Positions 35,598 through 44,528 of a DNA stretch of 54,264 nt are shown here, piece after piece; position 1 is the stretch's first letter; the number at the start of each line of letters is the position of its first letter. The notes under the pieces were generated by a model. That model did not search any database. It was not told the origin of the DNA and saw only the letters and a program-made list of their open reading frames with translations. The translations under genes and the position numbers were made by a program. Source of the stretch: Steroidobacter sp. (GTDB taxonomy: Bacteria; Pseudomonadota; Gammaproteobacteria; Steroidobacterales; Steroidobacteraceae); the NCBI GenBank assembly GCA_025929585.1, contig JAICPY010000019.1:1-54264 (forward strand), read 5' to 3'.

Positions 35598-37658
35598 TCA
35601 ATCCGGAAGCGCAAACGCAACATAGACACCGCCCTGCCCATCGCGGGATTTGCCGCCGCTCGCGAGAACGACGACGTATTGCTTACCTCGGATCTCGTAG
35701 GTCGCAGGTGTCGCATTCGCCGAGAACGGGAGCACGGCTTCCCACAAAAGCTCGCCGTTGCGCTTGTCGTAGGCTCGGAACTTGCGATCGTGATTCGTTG
35801 CGCCGATGAACACTAAGCCACCCGCAGTGACGATCGGGCCTCCATAATTTTCACTGCCCGTGTTCTTCATGCCTCGAGCTGCGAGCTCTGGGAATTCGCC
35901 GAACGGAATACGCCAAGCGTACTCACCTGTATTCAGGTCGATTGCGTTGAGCATGCCCCAAGGCGGCGCGATCGCAGGATAACCTTCCGGATCTAGCCAG
36001 CGCCGGTAGCCGGTGAAACGATAGCGAAGGTGGTTCGGCGTCGCGTCCGACTCTGTCGATTCGACGTTCTCGCCCGTGATCAAGTACGTGACGATTGCAT
36101 CGACGGCATCGGCTTCCAGGTTCGGAAAGCCGGGCATTCTCCCGCCGCCTTTGTGGATCACGCTGGTGAGCTCATCGCGAGATTTCTGGATTCCCGCAAG
36201 CTTGGGAATACTCGGCGGCGCGCCTTGCAAGTCATCGCCATGACAGCTCGCGCAATTGCTCAAATACATCGCACGCCCGGTGCTGCCCTCGACGTTCGGC
36301 GCTAAAGATCCCAGCCACGCCATTTCGTTCGTATTGAGATAGAGCCAACCGCTCTGCGGATCGAATGCCGCGCCGCCCCACTCCGCACCGCCGTCCAAGC
36401 CAGGGTAGATGATGGTTTCTTTTCCGACCATCAATGGCGCAAACGGTCCATCGCTCTTCATCTTGGCGAACTCTTCCCGAGCCCACCGCACGGCTTGCGG
36501 CGTCCGCGTCGTCAACATGTCCGCGGTGAGAACCTGCCTAGCGTAGGGTGCGGGTTTGGTTGGTAGGGGCTGCGACTTCGATGCGATTTCGCCTGGCACC
36601 TCGCTTGGAGGCACTGGCGTCATGTCGATCGGAAAAAGCGGCTGCGCTGTATCGCGATCGAACACGAAGATGAATCCTTGCTTGGTCGTCTGCGCGATCG
36701 CATCGATCTTGCGGCCCTTTCTTCGCACGGTGACGAGAACCGGTGGCGCCGGCAGATCGCGATCCAAGATGTCGTGCCGAACGAACTGAAAGTGCCACAA
36801 ACGCTTGCCCGTCTGTGCGTTCAGTGCGATCAACGAGTTCGCGAAGAGATTGTCACCCAGGCGATTGCCACCCCAAAAATCCGCCGCTGCAGATCCCGTT
36901 GGCACATAGACGACGCCACGCTTCTCATCGAGCGTTATGCCCGGCCAACTGTTTGCGCCACCGATGTAGGTCCAAGCATCCTTCGGCCAAGTTTCGTAGC
37001 CGAATTCCCCGGGACGAGGAATGGTGTAGAACGACCAGCGCAACTTTCCGGTTCGCACATCGAAGGCACGCACTTGGCCCGGCGATGCCGGCAAGTTCTC
37101 GCTCACTCGGCCACCGATAATCATCAAGTCCTTGTAGATGACACCAGGCGTCGTCAGTCGCACCGACTGATTCTGCGGCTCGCGGCCGAGATTCTCGCGC
37201 AAGTCGATGCGGCCATTGGTCCCGAAGCTGGCAATCGCTTGCCCGGTTTTCGCATCCAACGCATAAACAAATTCATCGACAGCAGCGAACACGCGCTTAT
37301 CACGGCCACTTTCCCAGTACATGACGCCCCGGTTGGCTCCCTTGCCTTCGATGCCGGAATCGAAGCACCACAGCAGCTTTCCCGACGCTCCGTCCAGCGC
37401 AATGGTCTTGTGCTTTGCCGTGTACGCGTACAGCACACCGTCGATGAAGATGGGCTGGGTTTGCGTATCGCCGGCCTCGCCCGTGTCGTACCGCCACGCT
37501 TGCTGAAGCTGCGCGACGTTTTTGCGATTGATCTCAGCGAGCCGCGAGTAACGCGTTTGCGCAGCATCGCCCCCGTAAGTCCATTGACGAGCATCGGCAG
37601 AATGGGAAAGCGGATTGAGGAAGGCAACAAGAACGAGAGCGATTGAAAAGGAGCGCAT
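35598..37658 (-). CDS. PQQ-dependent dehydrogenase with inserted cytochrome c domain
   Basis: A 686-aa periplasmic quinohaemoprotein. A signal peptide (MRSFSIALVLVAFLNPLSHS) is followed by beta-propeller repeats (YDTGEAGDTQTQP, GKLLWCFDSG, LNAQTGKRLWHF) of the PQQ dehydrogenase type. Near residue 468 lies a single haem site, NCASCHGDDLQG, inside a cytochrome c domain (about 450-540). The last propeller blades follow it (NAIDLNTGEYAWRIPFGEFP). The cytochrome therefore interrupts the propeller sequence rather than ending the protein. It probably oxidises an alcohol or sugar and passes electrons to the respiratory chain. The start at 37658 gives a proper signal peptide. It diverges from the OYE gene. 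Confidence 0.92.
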   Translation of the reverse strand: MRSFSIALVLVAFLNPLSHSADARQWTYGGDAAQTRYSRLAEINRKNVAQLQQAWRYDTGEAGDTQTQPIFIDGVLYAYTAKHKTIALDGASGKLLWCFDSGIEGKGANRGVMYWESGRDKRVFAAVDEFVYALDAKTGQAIASFGTNGRIDLRENLGREPQNQSVRLTTPGVIYKDLMIIGGRVSENLPASPGQVRAFDVRTGKLRWSFYTIPRPGEFGYETWPKDAWTYIGGANSWPGITLDEKRGVVYVPTGSAAADFWGGNRLGDNLFANSLIALNAQTGKRLWHFQFVRHDILDRDLPAPPVLVTVRRKGRKIDAIAQTTKQGFIFVFDRDTAQPLFPIDMTPVPPSEVPGEIASKSQPLPTKPAPYARQVLTADMLTTRTPQAVRWAREEFAKMKSDGPFAPLMVGKETIIYPGLDGGAEWGGAAFDPQSGWLYLNTNEMAWLGSLAPNVEGSTGRAMYLSNCASCHGDDLQGAPPSIPKLAGIQKSRDELTSVIHKGGGRMPGFPNLEADAVDAIVTYLITGENVESTESDATPNHLRYRFTGYRRWLDPEGYPAIAPPWGMLNAIDLNTGEYAWRIPFGEFPELAARGMKNTGSENYGGPIVTAGGLVFIGATNHDRKFRAYDKRNGELLWEAVLPFSANATPATYEIRGKQYVVVLASGGKSRDGQGGVYVAFALPD

Positions 37659-37666
37659 GGTCTGAT

Positions 37667-37856
37667 GTGACGAGGCGATGAGGTGGTGAGGTGGTGAACT
37701 AACAATGAAGCACTCTACCACTTGGGAGTATTCACTGGCCTTGCTGAGAACAGACATACCGCATCTTGCGCCGCTCCTGGGAACGATTCAGTTTGCCGAG
37801 TATTACGATCGATGCGATCGTCTTCTTCTTATCTCATCACGTTATTACCTCATTAC
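37667..37856. repeat. Mirrored octamer-word element in a divergent gap
   Basis: The left arm (37667-37698) is four degenerate octamers: GTGACGAG, GCGATGAG, GTGGTGAG, GTGGTGAA. The right arm (37826-37856), minus strand, is GTAATGAG, GTAATAAC, GTGATGAG, then ATAAGAA. The spacer is about 127 bp. It occupies most of the 317-bp gap between the divergent PQQ dehydrogenase and OYE genes, where both promoters should lie. The rest shows only the OYE ribosome site (AGCAGGAA before 37976). Confidence 0.8.
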
Positions 37857-37975
37857 TGCCTCGAGCGCGCATAGCGAACTCATGGGTTTGTGGCATGGCA
37901 TTGATTCCTCAGACCGATCAATCCTTGCCGTTCAAGTCCATACAATGCTATTCGTCCCAACCAGCAGGAACTTTC

Positions 37976-39085
37976 ATGAGCCATTTGTTCGAGTCCATCG
38001 CGATCGGAAATGTAGAGCTGCCCAATCGAATCACCGTGGCCCCGATGTGTCAGTACAGTGCCGTCGATGGATCTGCGACGGACTGGCACCTTCAACATCT
38101 GTCACAGCTCGCGTATTCGGGCGCCGGGCTCGTGATGGTGGAGGCTACCGCGGTCGAGCGCCGCGGCCGCATCACTCATGGCGATATGGGCTTGTATAGC
38201 GATGACAACGAAGCTTCTCTCAAGAAGGTGATCGATGCGGCTAGGCGGCTCGGCGGCCCGACGCGGTTCGGTATTCAGATTGGCCATGCGGGCCGAAAAG
38301 CCTCCACGGATGTACCTTGGGTCGGCGGCGCGCCGCTCAAAGCAGGCCAAGATCCTTGGCAGACCGTGTCGTCGAGCGCGATTGCATTCGGCGAGAACTG
38401 GCACATACCGCAGGCGCTATCGGCGATTGATATCGATGCGCTAGTCGCCGCGTTTGTCGCCGCGGCACATCGCGCCGTACGCATCGGCTTCGATGTAATC
38501 GAAATTCACAGTGCGCATGGCTATCTACTACATCAATTCCTCTCGCCGCTGGCGAATCGTCGCGAAGACAACTATGGCGGTCCTCTCGCGAACCGGATGC
38601 GGTTCCCCCTTGCGGTGATCGAGGCGGTGCGATCTGCCGTTCCGAACCACGTCGCAGTCGGCCTTCGGGTCTCTGCGACGGATTGGGTGGAGCATGGTTG
38701 GGACCTGACGCAGACGGTCGAGTATGTGCGCGCCGCGAAGAAGCTGGGCATCGCATATGTATGCGCATCGAGTGGCGGCATTCGCGCGAACGTCTCGGTA
38801 CCCGTCGAGCCCGGATATCAATTGCCTTTCGCAGAAGAGATCAAGAAGCAGACCGGCGCGATCACTCGCGCGGTCGGCTTGATCACCGACCCGCATCAAG
38901 CAGAATCCATCATCGCGAACGGTCAGGCCGATCTGATCGCACTCGCCCGCGCGTTCTTGGATGACCCCCGTTGGGGTTGGCGAGCCGCGGATGCGCTGGG
39001 CGCAAAAGCTCACTTCCCCTCGCAGTATTTTCAGGTGCGCGGCGAAGGCTGGCGACGCTTTCGCGATCAGATTGCGAATCGGTGA
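37976..39085 (+). CDS. Old yellow enzyme family NADH:flavin oxidoreductase (YqjM-like)
   Basis: A 369-aa FMN-dependent ene-reductase. It opens NRITVAPMCQYSAVDG, with the Cys typical of the YqjM branch near residue 25. The substrate-binding HSAHGYLLHQFLSPLANRR segment (about 180-200) and the REDNYGG motif follow, and the phosphate-binding end (LARAFLDDPRWGWRAA) is present. Such enzymes reduce activated C=C bonds and may detoxify electrophiles. AGGAA 6 bp before ATG 37976 makes this start secure; the longer frame to 37766 has no support. The true substrate cannot be inferred. Confidence 0.95.
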   Translation: MSHLFESIAIGNVELPNRITVAPMCQYSAVDGSATDWHLQHLSQLAYSGAGLVMVEATAVERRGRITHGDMGLYSDDNEASLKKVIDAARRLGGPTRFGIQIGHAGRKASTDVPWVGGAPLKAGQDPWQTVSSSAIAFGENWHIPQALSAIDIDALVAAFVAAAHRAVRIGFDVIEIHSAHGYLLHQFLSPLANRREDNYGGPLANRMRFPLAVIEAVRSAVPNHVAVGLRVSATDWVEHGWDLTQTVEYVRAAKKLGIAYVCASSGGIRANVSVPVEPGYQLPFAEEIKKQTGAITRAVGLITDPHQAESIIANGQADLIALARAFLDDPRWGWRAADALGAKAHFPSQYFQVRGEGWRRFRDQIANR

Positions 39086-39142
39086 TTCAGGTGCTCTGCG
39101 GTGAAGGTGAGCTCGCTAGGCGATCTTGATTTGCAGCGAGGT

Positions 39143-39299
39143 GAAGAGGCCCCTCCCTAACCCTCCCCTCGCACGCGGGGGAGGGAACAAGAAACAGAGA
39201 TGCCTCGCTAACCTTGCCCGGCGCTAACCGTCGCAGCGAAACGGGAGGAAATTAGTTCCCTCCCCTGCTTGCGGGGAGGGTTAGGGCGGGGGCCTCTTC
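39143..39299. repeat. REP-like double hairpin, complete mirrored copy
   Basis: The left half begins GAAGAGGCCCC, continues with CCTAACCCTCCCC and folds on itself through CCCTCCCC / GGGGGAGGG. The right half (39256-39299) is its imperfect inverse, ending GGTTAGGGCGGGGGCC then TCTTC. The spacer is about 70 bp and begins with AACAAGAAACAGAG, close to the inner boxes of the word elements. It lies between converging genes and may act as a bidirectional terminator. Confidence 0.88.
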
Positions 39300-39333
39300 G
39301 ATTTCGTTGTGCGCGCGGCACGAGACACCGAGC

Positions 39334-41265
39334 TCACGCCGAATTGGGCAGCGCCGTCTCTCGTGCATGTTTTGAAATGACTCCCAACAGCTCGCGTGAG
39401 ACGCGCTCGTCGATTTCGGCGGCGAGAGTCAGCTGCACGGGATAGCGAATGACGGCGTCAACACCGGATGCGGCGAAGCGCAGTTGCACTTGAGGCAAAG
39501 GTTCGCCTGTTTGCTTCGACGACGCGGCTTTCTGGATCTCTCTTGCCTGCCGAGCGATGTCCTCGCGATAGTCGCTGATCACTCGCGTCACTGCTTGCAA
39601 TAACTCTTCCTTCATTGAGGCGTAATCGGCAGTCACCGGCAACGCCAGCGTGATCTCATGCCAGGCAAGATTGACTCCGGGGATCTGCTTGAACAAACCG
39701 CCGGACGCTTGGAAGATGATGGAGTTCGCAAACGCGACGACCCGGCCGGTCGGGCTCGACGAAGGCTGTCCGCTGAGCTCCATCAAGTGCATACGCACCA
39801 AGCCCATGTCGATCACCTCCCCGGTGACGTTGCCGATCTGAACCCTATCGCCGACGCGCACGCCGTATTTTCCGATCAGGAAGAAATAGCCCACGATCGA
39901 AACCAGCACGCTCTGCATGGCCACCGCGAGGCCGGCTGTAATCAAGCCCGCAAAAGTGGCCAGCGAGCCAAGCTCAGTGGCGAAAGTCGACGCTGCGATG
40001 GCAACGATCAAGAACCAGACAACAACTTTCTGCAGGATGAGCAGGCGCGAACGTCTGCGAGGCTCGTGCACATAGTGAAAAACCGCTCGGCGCCACAAGT
40101 GCGCAGCACTGAGCACTACGACGAGCAAGCCGGCGAACAACGCGACGCGCAGAGCCAACATCTTCAATGCATCGCGATACTGTTTATCGATCGCCTCCCG
40201 CCAGCTCGCGAGATTGGCGCGATACTGATTCAGCAACACGCCGGCCTTGCTCAACGGAGTCGCAATCGCAGTGGTTTGCTGCACGAGCCAGGCGAGCGTG
40301 TCGTATTGAGCTCGCAATGCCTGGGAATTCTCGCGATCCGCCTCCTGTGCCTGTGCCGCGAGTCTCTCTCCGCGCTGAGTCAGCTCCTGCAACTTCGCGA
40401 GCGGCGGTGTGCGAATTTCCGTGAACAACTCCTGCAGCTGCGCGGTACGCGCATCGATGGTTTCGATCGTGCGGCCTTTCGCCGAAAGACGCATCACCGC
40501 GCCGGCCAAATCCCAGATGCCGAACTGATTCAGCGAAGCCGTTGCCGCGGTCGTACTCGAAGCGCTGGCGGCTGTTGCCGTTGCGGACGTAGGAGGCCCT
40601 GAGCCGCCGCTCGCCGAGGGAATCGAAGCTGCTATTGCATCGATGTGCGCTTTCAGCGCATTCGCCCCGAAATCGTTTGCATCGCTCTCGTAGGCAAAGC
40701 GAACCATGTTGTCGAGATAATTGCGCCTCGCCGCAACTAGATCGAGCTCTGCACGCAGCACGGATACCCTTGCTTCCAGGTCTCCCCTTTCTTGCCTCGG
40801 TGCGGCGGCGATTTGTTTTCGAACGTTGGCGATCTGCGCTTCGATCTCTTTGCGCTGTTCATCGAGTTGCGCTTGGCGGCGCGATAAGGCTTGCGGGGAG
40901 GTCGCATCATCGCTGACCGCTCGAGCGCCGGCCTCGCTGCTCAACAACTCAGCATTCGCGCGGGCAATCTCGAAGGCAAGCGCCATCACTTTGTCGGCCG
41001 TCTGGCGATTTGCATACAGGATCAGCAGATCGCTCGGCTGAGTCGCCGCTTGCTGCTGCACACCTAGCATTCGGTACCAATCGACGGTTTCATCCAGTAT
41101 CTGAATGACTTGCTCGCCGGTCATCACGGCGCGCGAGTCCTGGGTTTGGGCCGGAGCGGGACTTTCGGCTGCATAGGCAAGCGCGCCTGAGAACAACAGC
41201 AAGCCTGCCGACGCGATGAATTGTTTAGTCATAGAGTTGCGGACGACGGGCAAGCGCATTCTCAC
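39334..41265 (-). CDS. MscS-family mechanosensitive channel with long periplasmic N-domain
   Basis: A 643-aa inner-membrane channel protein. A signal peptide (TKQFIASAGLLLFSGALAYA) is followed by a periplasmic helical region of about 330 residues with coiled coils (QAQLDEQRKEIEAQIANVRK). Transmembrane segments follow near 370-390, 415-435 and 440-460. The MscS pore and beta domain comes next, with YFFLIGKYGVRVGDRVQIG and the conserved GEVIDMGLVRMHL. This size is between MscS and KefA/MscK. It should open under membrane tension to release solutes on osmotic downshock. The GTG at 41265 has AAAGGAA 5 bp upstream; ATG 41232 is an alternative. It converges on the OYE gene. Confidence 0.9.
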   Translation of the reverse strand: MRMRLPVVRNSMTKQFIASAGLLLFSGALAYAAESPAPAQTQDSRAVMTGEQVIQILDETVDWYRMLGVQQQAATQPSDLLILYANRQTADKVMALAFEIARANAELLSSEAGARAVSDDATSPQALSRRQAQLDEQRKEIEAQIANVRKQIAAAPRQERGDLEARVSVLRAELDLVAARRNYLDNMVRFAYESDANDFGANALKAHIDAIAASIPSASGGSGPPTSATATAASASSTTAATASLNQFGIWDLAGAVMRLSAKGRTIETIDARTAQLQELFTEIRTPPLAKLQELTQRGERLAAQAQEADRENSQALRAQYDTLAWLVQQTTAIATPLSKAGVLLNQYRANLASWREAIDKQYRDALKMLALRVALFAGLLVVVLSAAHLWRRAVFHYVHEPRRRSRLLILQKVVVWFLIVAIAASTFATELGSLATFAGLITAGLAVAMQSVLVSIVGYFFLIGKYGVRVGDRVQIGNVTGEVIDMGLVRMHLMELSGQPSSSPTGRVVAFANSIIFQASGGLFKQIPGVNLAWHEITLALPVTADYASMKEELLQAVTRVISDYREDIARQAREIQKAASSKQTGEPLPQVQLRFAASGVDAVIRYPVQLTLAAEIDERVSRELLGVISKHARETALPNSA

Positions 41266-41315
41266 CAGAGTTCCTTTCTTCGAATGTTTTGGGAGGGAGA
41301 TTGCATGGAGAGGCG

Positions 41316-42020
41316 TCAGGCCGGCCTCTTAGGGATTTCGAGCCCCTTCAGGACGGCGGGACGCTGCAGGAAGACATCCAGTGTGCGCTGCACATTCGGA
41401 AAATCGGAGAAAGCGACGAGCTCCGCAGCGTCGTAAAAACCAATCAGGTTGCGAACCCACGGAAACGTGGCGATATCGGCAATGGTGTACTCAGGACCCA
41501 TCAACCAGGTTCGTGTAGACAAGCGCTGGTCCAACACCGCAAGCAAACGCCTAGCCTCTGCAACGTAGCGATCTCGGGGCCGCTTGTCCTCGAATTCACG
41601 CCCGGCAAACTTGTGGAAGAACCCGACCTGCCCGAAGATGGGTCCTACGCCGGCCGCTTGGAACAGCAACCATTGGATCGTCTCGTAGCGAGCCGCGCCT
41701 TGCGGTAGAAACATTCCGGTTTTCTCGCCCAAATAGATCAGAATTGCGGCAGACTCAAATAGTGGCAAGGGTGCGCCGCCCGGTCCATTCGGATCGATAA
41801 TGGCCGGGATCTTTCCGTACGGATTCAGTGACCGATACTCGTCCGTGGCTTGTTCGTTCGCATCGAAACTGACGTAGTGTGGCTCATACGCCAAGCTCGT
41901 CTCTTCGAGCATGATCGACGCTTTGACGCCGTTCGGCGTATTGAGCGAATACAATTGCAGGCGTTCAGGATGACGTGCAGGCCATCTTTTCGTGATCGGG
42001 AAGGTCGATAGGTCGGGCAT
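41316..42020 (-). CDS. Glutathione S-transferase family protein (YghU/Ure2p-like)
   Basis: A 234-aa cytoplasmic GST of the Nu/Ure2p-like class. The thioredoxin-like domain begins at LQLYSLNTPNGVKASIMLEE, with the TPNG segment that binds glutathione in YghU. LNPYGKIPAI and LFESAAILIYLGEKTG complete the active-site half. The C-terminal helical domain includes YTIADIATFPW. YghU-type enzymes have disulfide-reductase activity toward glutathionylated or organic disulfide substrates. It lies between mscS and the beta-helix gene, which it faces head to head with 36 bp between start codons, so the two promoters must overlap. Confidence 0.93.
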   Translation of the reverse strand: MPDLSTFPITKRWPARHPERLQLYSLNTPNGVKASIMLEETSLAYEPHYVSFDANEQATDEYRSLNPYGKIPAIIDPNGPGGAPLPLFESAAILIYLGEKTGMFLPQGAARYETIQWLLFQAAGVGPIFGQVGFFHKFAGREFEDKRPRDRYVAEARRLLAVLDQRLSTRTWLMGPEYTIADIATFPWVRNLIGFYDAAELVAFSDFPNVQRTLDVFLQRPAVLKGLEIPKRPA

Positions 42021-42056
42021 TGTTTTTCATCGATGTAAACAGTGGAGCGGAACTCT

Positions 42057-43286
42057 ATGCGCTTCTGGATCATCGGGGCAACCGCAGTCGTCCTCCTCGC
42101 CAGTCACTGCACGAGCTTCGCACGAGAAAATTCCGATTCCGAGTTTCGCAAGCAACTGCAACTTCAGCTGATTCAAGCCAAACCTGGCGATGTGATCGAT
42201 CTACCTGCCGGCCGGTGGTCGCTGGGGCGTACTTTGAGTATCAATCGACCCGGCATTACTTTGCGCGGAGTGGGACCGGATGAAACCGTGCTCTCGTTCA
42301 AGAAGCAGCTGCAGGGTGCGGAGGCTCTGAACATCGGCTCTGTTTCGCAAATCACGATCGAGAACCTGGCGATCGAGGATCCGAAAGGCGATGGCATCAA
42401 GGCGAAAGGATGCGAAGAACTCATCCTTCGCAACGTTCGCGTCGAATGGACGCGCGGGCCGAGCGAAAAGAACGGCGGCTACGGCTTGTATCCCGTGCAG
42501 TGCGATCGAGTGCTGATCGAAAACTCTACCGTCATTGGCGCCTCGGACGCGGGTATCTACGTCGGTCAATCTCGCGAGATCATCGTTCGTGACAATCGGG
42601 TGGAATTCAACGTGGTCGGCATCGAGATCGAGAACAGCACGAATGCCGACGTATATCGCAATCAAGTCACGAACAACACCGGAGGCTTACTAGTCATCAA
42701 CATGCCTCATCTGCCGGTGAAGTTCAGCCGCAATACGCGCGTATTCGAGAATCATATTCATGCGAACAACACGGCGAACTTCGCTCCGCCCGGTAATGTC
42801 GTCGCTCGAGTTCCAGCGGGAACCGGATTTATGGTTCTTGCAAGTGACGAAGTGGAGCTGTTTGCCAATATTCTGGCCGACAACCAAAGTGCCAATGCAA
42901 TGATCGTCTCGTTCTCGGCGACCGGGAAGCCCCAAAGGGACGTTGGATACGACCCCTATCCACAGCGCGTGTGGATCCATGACAACCAATTCAGCGGCGG
43001 AGGCACGGATCCGGACGGCAAGAACATGCCAGCGTTGCGTCTAGGCACGATCGGCTTGAAAGGCACCGTACCCGATATTCTATGGGACGGCGTTACGCCG
43101 CGAGATCGTGACGGACCCGGGATCGAACTGTGCATTCGGAATAACGGCGATGCGAGCTTTGCCAACATCGATTTGCGCGGGCGGCTCGCGAAGTACGATA
43201 CGAATATCGCCCCTCACGACTGTGCGCTTCCGACACTCGCTTCGGTCACGTGGACCGATGAGCGCGACTTCAGACGCGCGGAATAA
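42057..43286 (+). CDS. Secreted parallel beta-helix protein (TIGR03805-like)
   Basis: A 409-aa exported protein. The signal peptide MRFWIIGATAVVLLASHCTS is followed by VIDLPAGRWSLGRTLSINRPG and a run of beta-helix turns (LRNVRVEWT, VLIENSTVIGASDAGIYVGQ, IIVRDNRVEFNVVGIEIEN, DVYRNQVTNNTGGLL) over about 45-330. The end is a conserved non-helical cap. This matches a family always found next to, or fused with, the cytochrome-like family encoded immediately downstream. The start at 42057 is preferred because it begins the signal peptide, with GGAG 11 bp upstream. Substrate and function are unknown; a carbohydrate ligand is only a guess from the fold. Confidence 0.9.
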   Translation: MRFWIIGATAVVLLASHCTSFARENSDSEFRKQLQLQLIQAKPGDVIDLPAGRWSLGRTLSINRPGITLRGVGPDETVLSFKKQLQGAEALNIGSVSQITIENLAIEDPKGDGIKAKGCEELILRNVRVEWTRGPSEKNGGYGLYPVQCDRVLIENSTVIGASDAGIYVGQSREIIVRDNRVEFNVVGIEIENSTNADVYRNQVTNNTGGLLVINMPHLPVKFSRNTRVFENHIHANNTANFAPPGNVVARVPAGTGFMVLASDEVELFANILADNQSANAMIVSFSATGKPQRDVGYDPYPQRVWIHDNQFSGGGTDPDGKNMPALRLGTIGLKGTVPDILWDGVTPRDRDGPGIELCIRNNGDASFANIDLRGRLAKYDTNIAPHDCALPTLASVTWTDERDFRRAE

Positions 43287-43289
43287 CTG

Positions 43290-44417
43290 ATGCGCACGCG
43301 GCCGACAGCACTCGCACTAGCTGGGCTGGCAGCTTTGCTCGTAGTCGCGCCTTCCTTTTTCGTAGGTGCGCAAACGCACGTCGGCTCCGAGTTTCCGACA
43401 CGTCTGTCGAAGTGGGACTTGTTCAACGTTCATGGCAATCGTCTGGAGCCGCGCGAAGGCGTGATGCCCTACGATTTGAATACTGCGCTGTTCAGCGATT
43501 ATGCGTTGAAGCTTCGAACGTTGAGCGTCCCGCTTGGGACCAAAGTCCAGCTCGTCAATGGCGAATTGATCTTTCCCGTCGGTACCGTCGTCTCAAAGAC
43601 CTTCTACTACCCACGTGCGCAAGACAACGCGAGGGACGATCGAACCGCCGTCGATAAGGTGACCGGCTCGAGCACAACCGACGCGCTGGACTTAAGTCGC
43701 GTGCAATTGCTCGAGACTCGCTTGCTGGTCAACACCGAATCCGGCTGGCAAGCGCTGCCCTACGTTTGGAATGACGACCAAACGGACGCGGTGCTTGCGC
43801 TCGCGGGCGAATCGTTTGCACTCACGCTCGTGGATGAACGATCTCAAACCGATTTTGACTACATGGTTCCAGATGCGAACCAATGCTCCGCGTGCCATGC
43901 GGTGAACGGTCGCGAGCTCGCGCCGATCGGGCTGAAGGTTCCACACGTCAACGAGCAACATCTCTATCCAAGTGGCCGCAAGAATCAGCTACGCCACTGG
44001 CAAGACGCCGGATTACTAGCAGCGGCATCACTCAAGGGTTTGCCACGAACGCCGCGATGGGACGACCCTCGCGAGAATCTCAACGCGAGGGCGCGCGCGT
44101 ACCTCGATGTGAATTGCGGCCACTGCCACAGCAACCACGGCGCAGCTGACAATTCCGGATTGCTGCTCGATGCAACTTCGCACGAACCCATCCATCTCGG
44201 CATCTGCAAACCTCCCGTCGCCACTGGCCGCGGTTCCGGCAACGATTCCTTCGCCATCGTCCCCGGCTCCCCGCGACAATCGATCTTGCTATATCGAATG
44301 CAATCCACCGAACCCGACATCGCCATGCCCGAGCTCGGCCGCTCCCTGGTCCACAAGGAGGGCACGGCATTGATTAGCGAATGGATTAGATCCCTGGAAG
44401 GAAACTGCGAGAATTGA
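43290..44417 (+). CDS. SO2930-family diheme c-type cytochrome
   Basis: A 375-aa exported cytochrome. A signal peptide (ALAGLAALLVVAPSFFVGAQ) precedes a domain opening FPTRLSKWDLF, which continues with YDLNTALFSDYALKLRTL, characteristic of the TIGR03806/HNE_0200 family. Two haem sites are clear: C199-S-A-C-H203 and C276-G-H-C-H280. It starts 3 bp after the stop of the beta-helix gene, so the pair is certainly an operon. The family is known only through its constant pairing; no reaction has been assigned. It converges on an SDR gene with a mirrored repeat between them. Confidence 0.93.
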   Translation: MRTRPTALALAGLAALLVVAPSFFVGAQTHVGSEFPTRLSKWDLFNVHGNRLEPREGVMPYDLNTALFSDYALKLRTLSVPLGTKVQLVNGELIFPVGTVVSKTFYYPRAQDNARDDRTAVDKVTGSSTTDALDLSRVQLLETRLLVNTESGWQALPYVWNDDQTDAVLALAGESFALTLVDERSQTDFDYMVPDANQCSACHAVNGRELAPIGLKVPHVNEQHLYPSGRKNQLRHWQDAGLLAAASLKGLPRTPRWDDPRENLNARARAYLDVNCGHCHSNHGAADNSGLLLDATSHEPIHLGICKPPVATGRGSGNDSFAIVPGSPRQSILLYRMQSTEPDIAMPELGRSLVHKEGTALISEWIRSLEGNCEN

Positions 44418-44428
44418 TCGCTGTGTTA

Positions 44429-44516
44429 AGTCCATAGTCTGCAGTCTGTGGTCCGTAGCCAGAAACAGCTTTTCCTCGTGCCAGCGTCTCTCTCTGTGGA
44501 CTACAGACTGAGGACT
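44429..44516. repeat. Mirrored heptamer-word element, short spacer
   Basis: The left arm (44429-44464) is AGTCCAT, AGTCTGC, AGTCTGT, GGTCCGT, then AGCCAGAA. The right arm (44489-44516), minus strand, is AGTCCTC, AGTCTGT, AGTCCAC, then AGAGAGA. Only 24 bp separate the arms, the shortest spacer of the set. It fills the gap between two converging genes. Confidence 0.9.
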
Positions 44517-44528
44517 CGCCAGCTCTCG

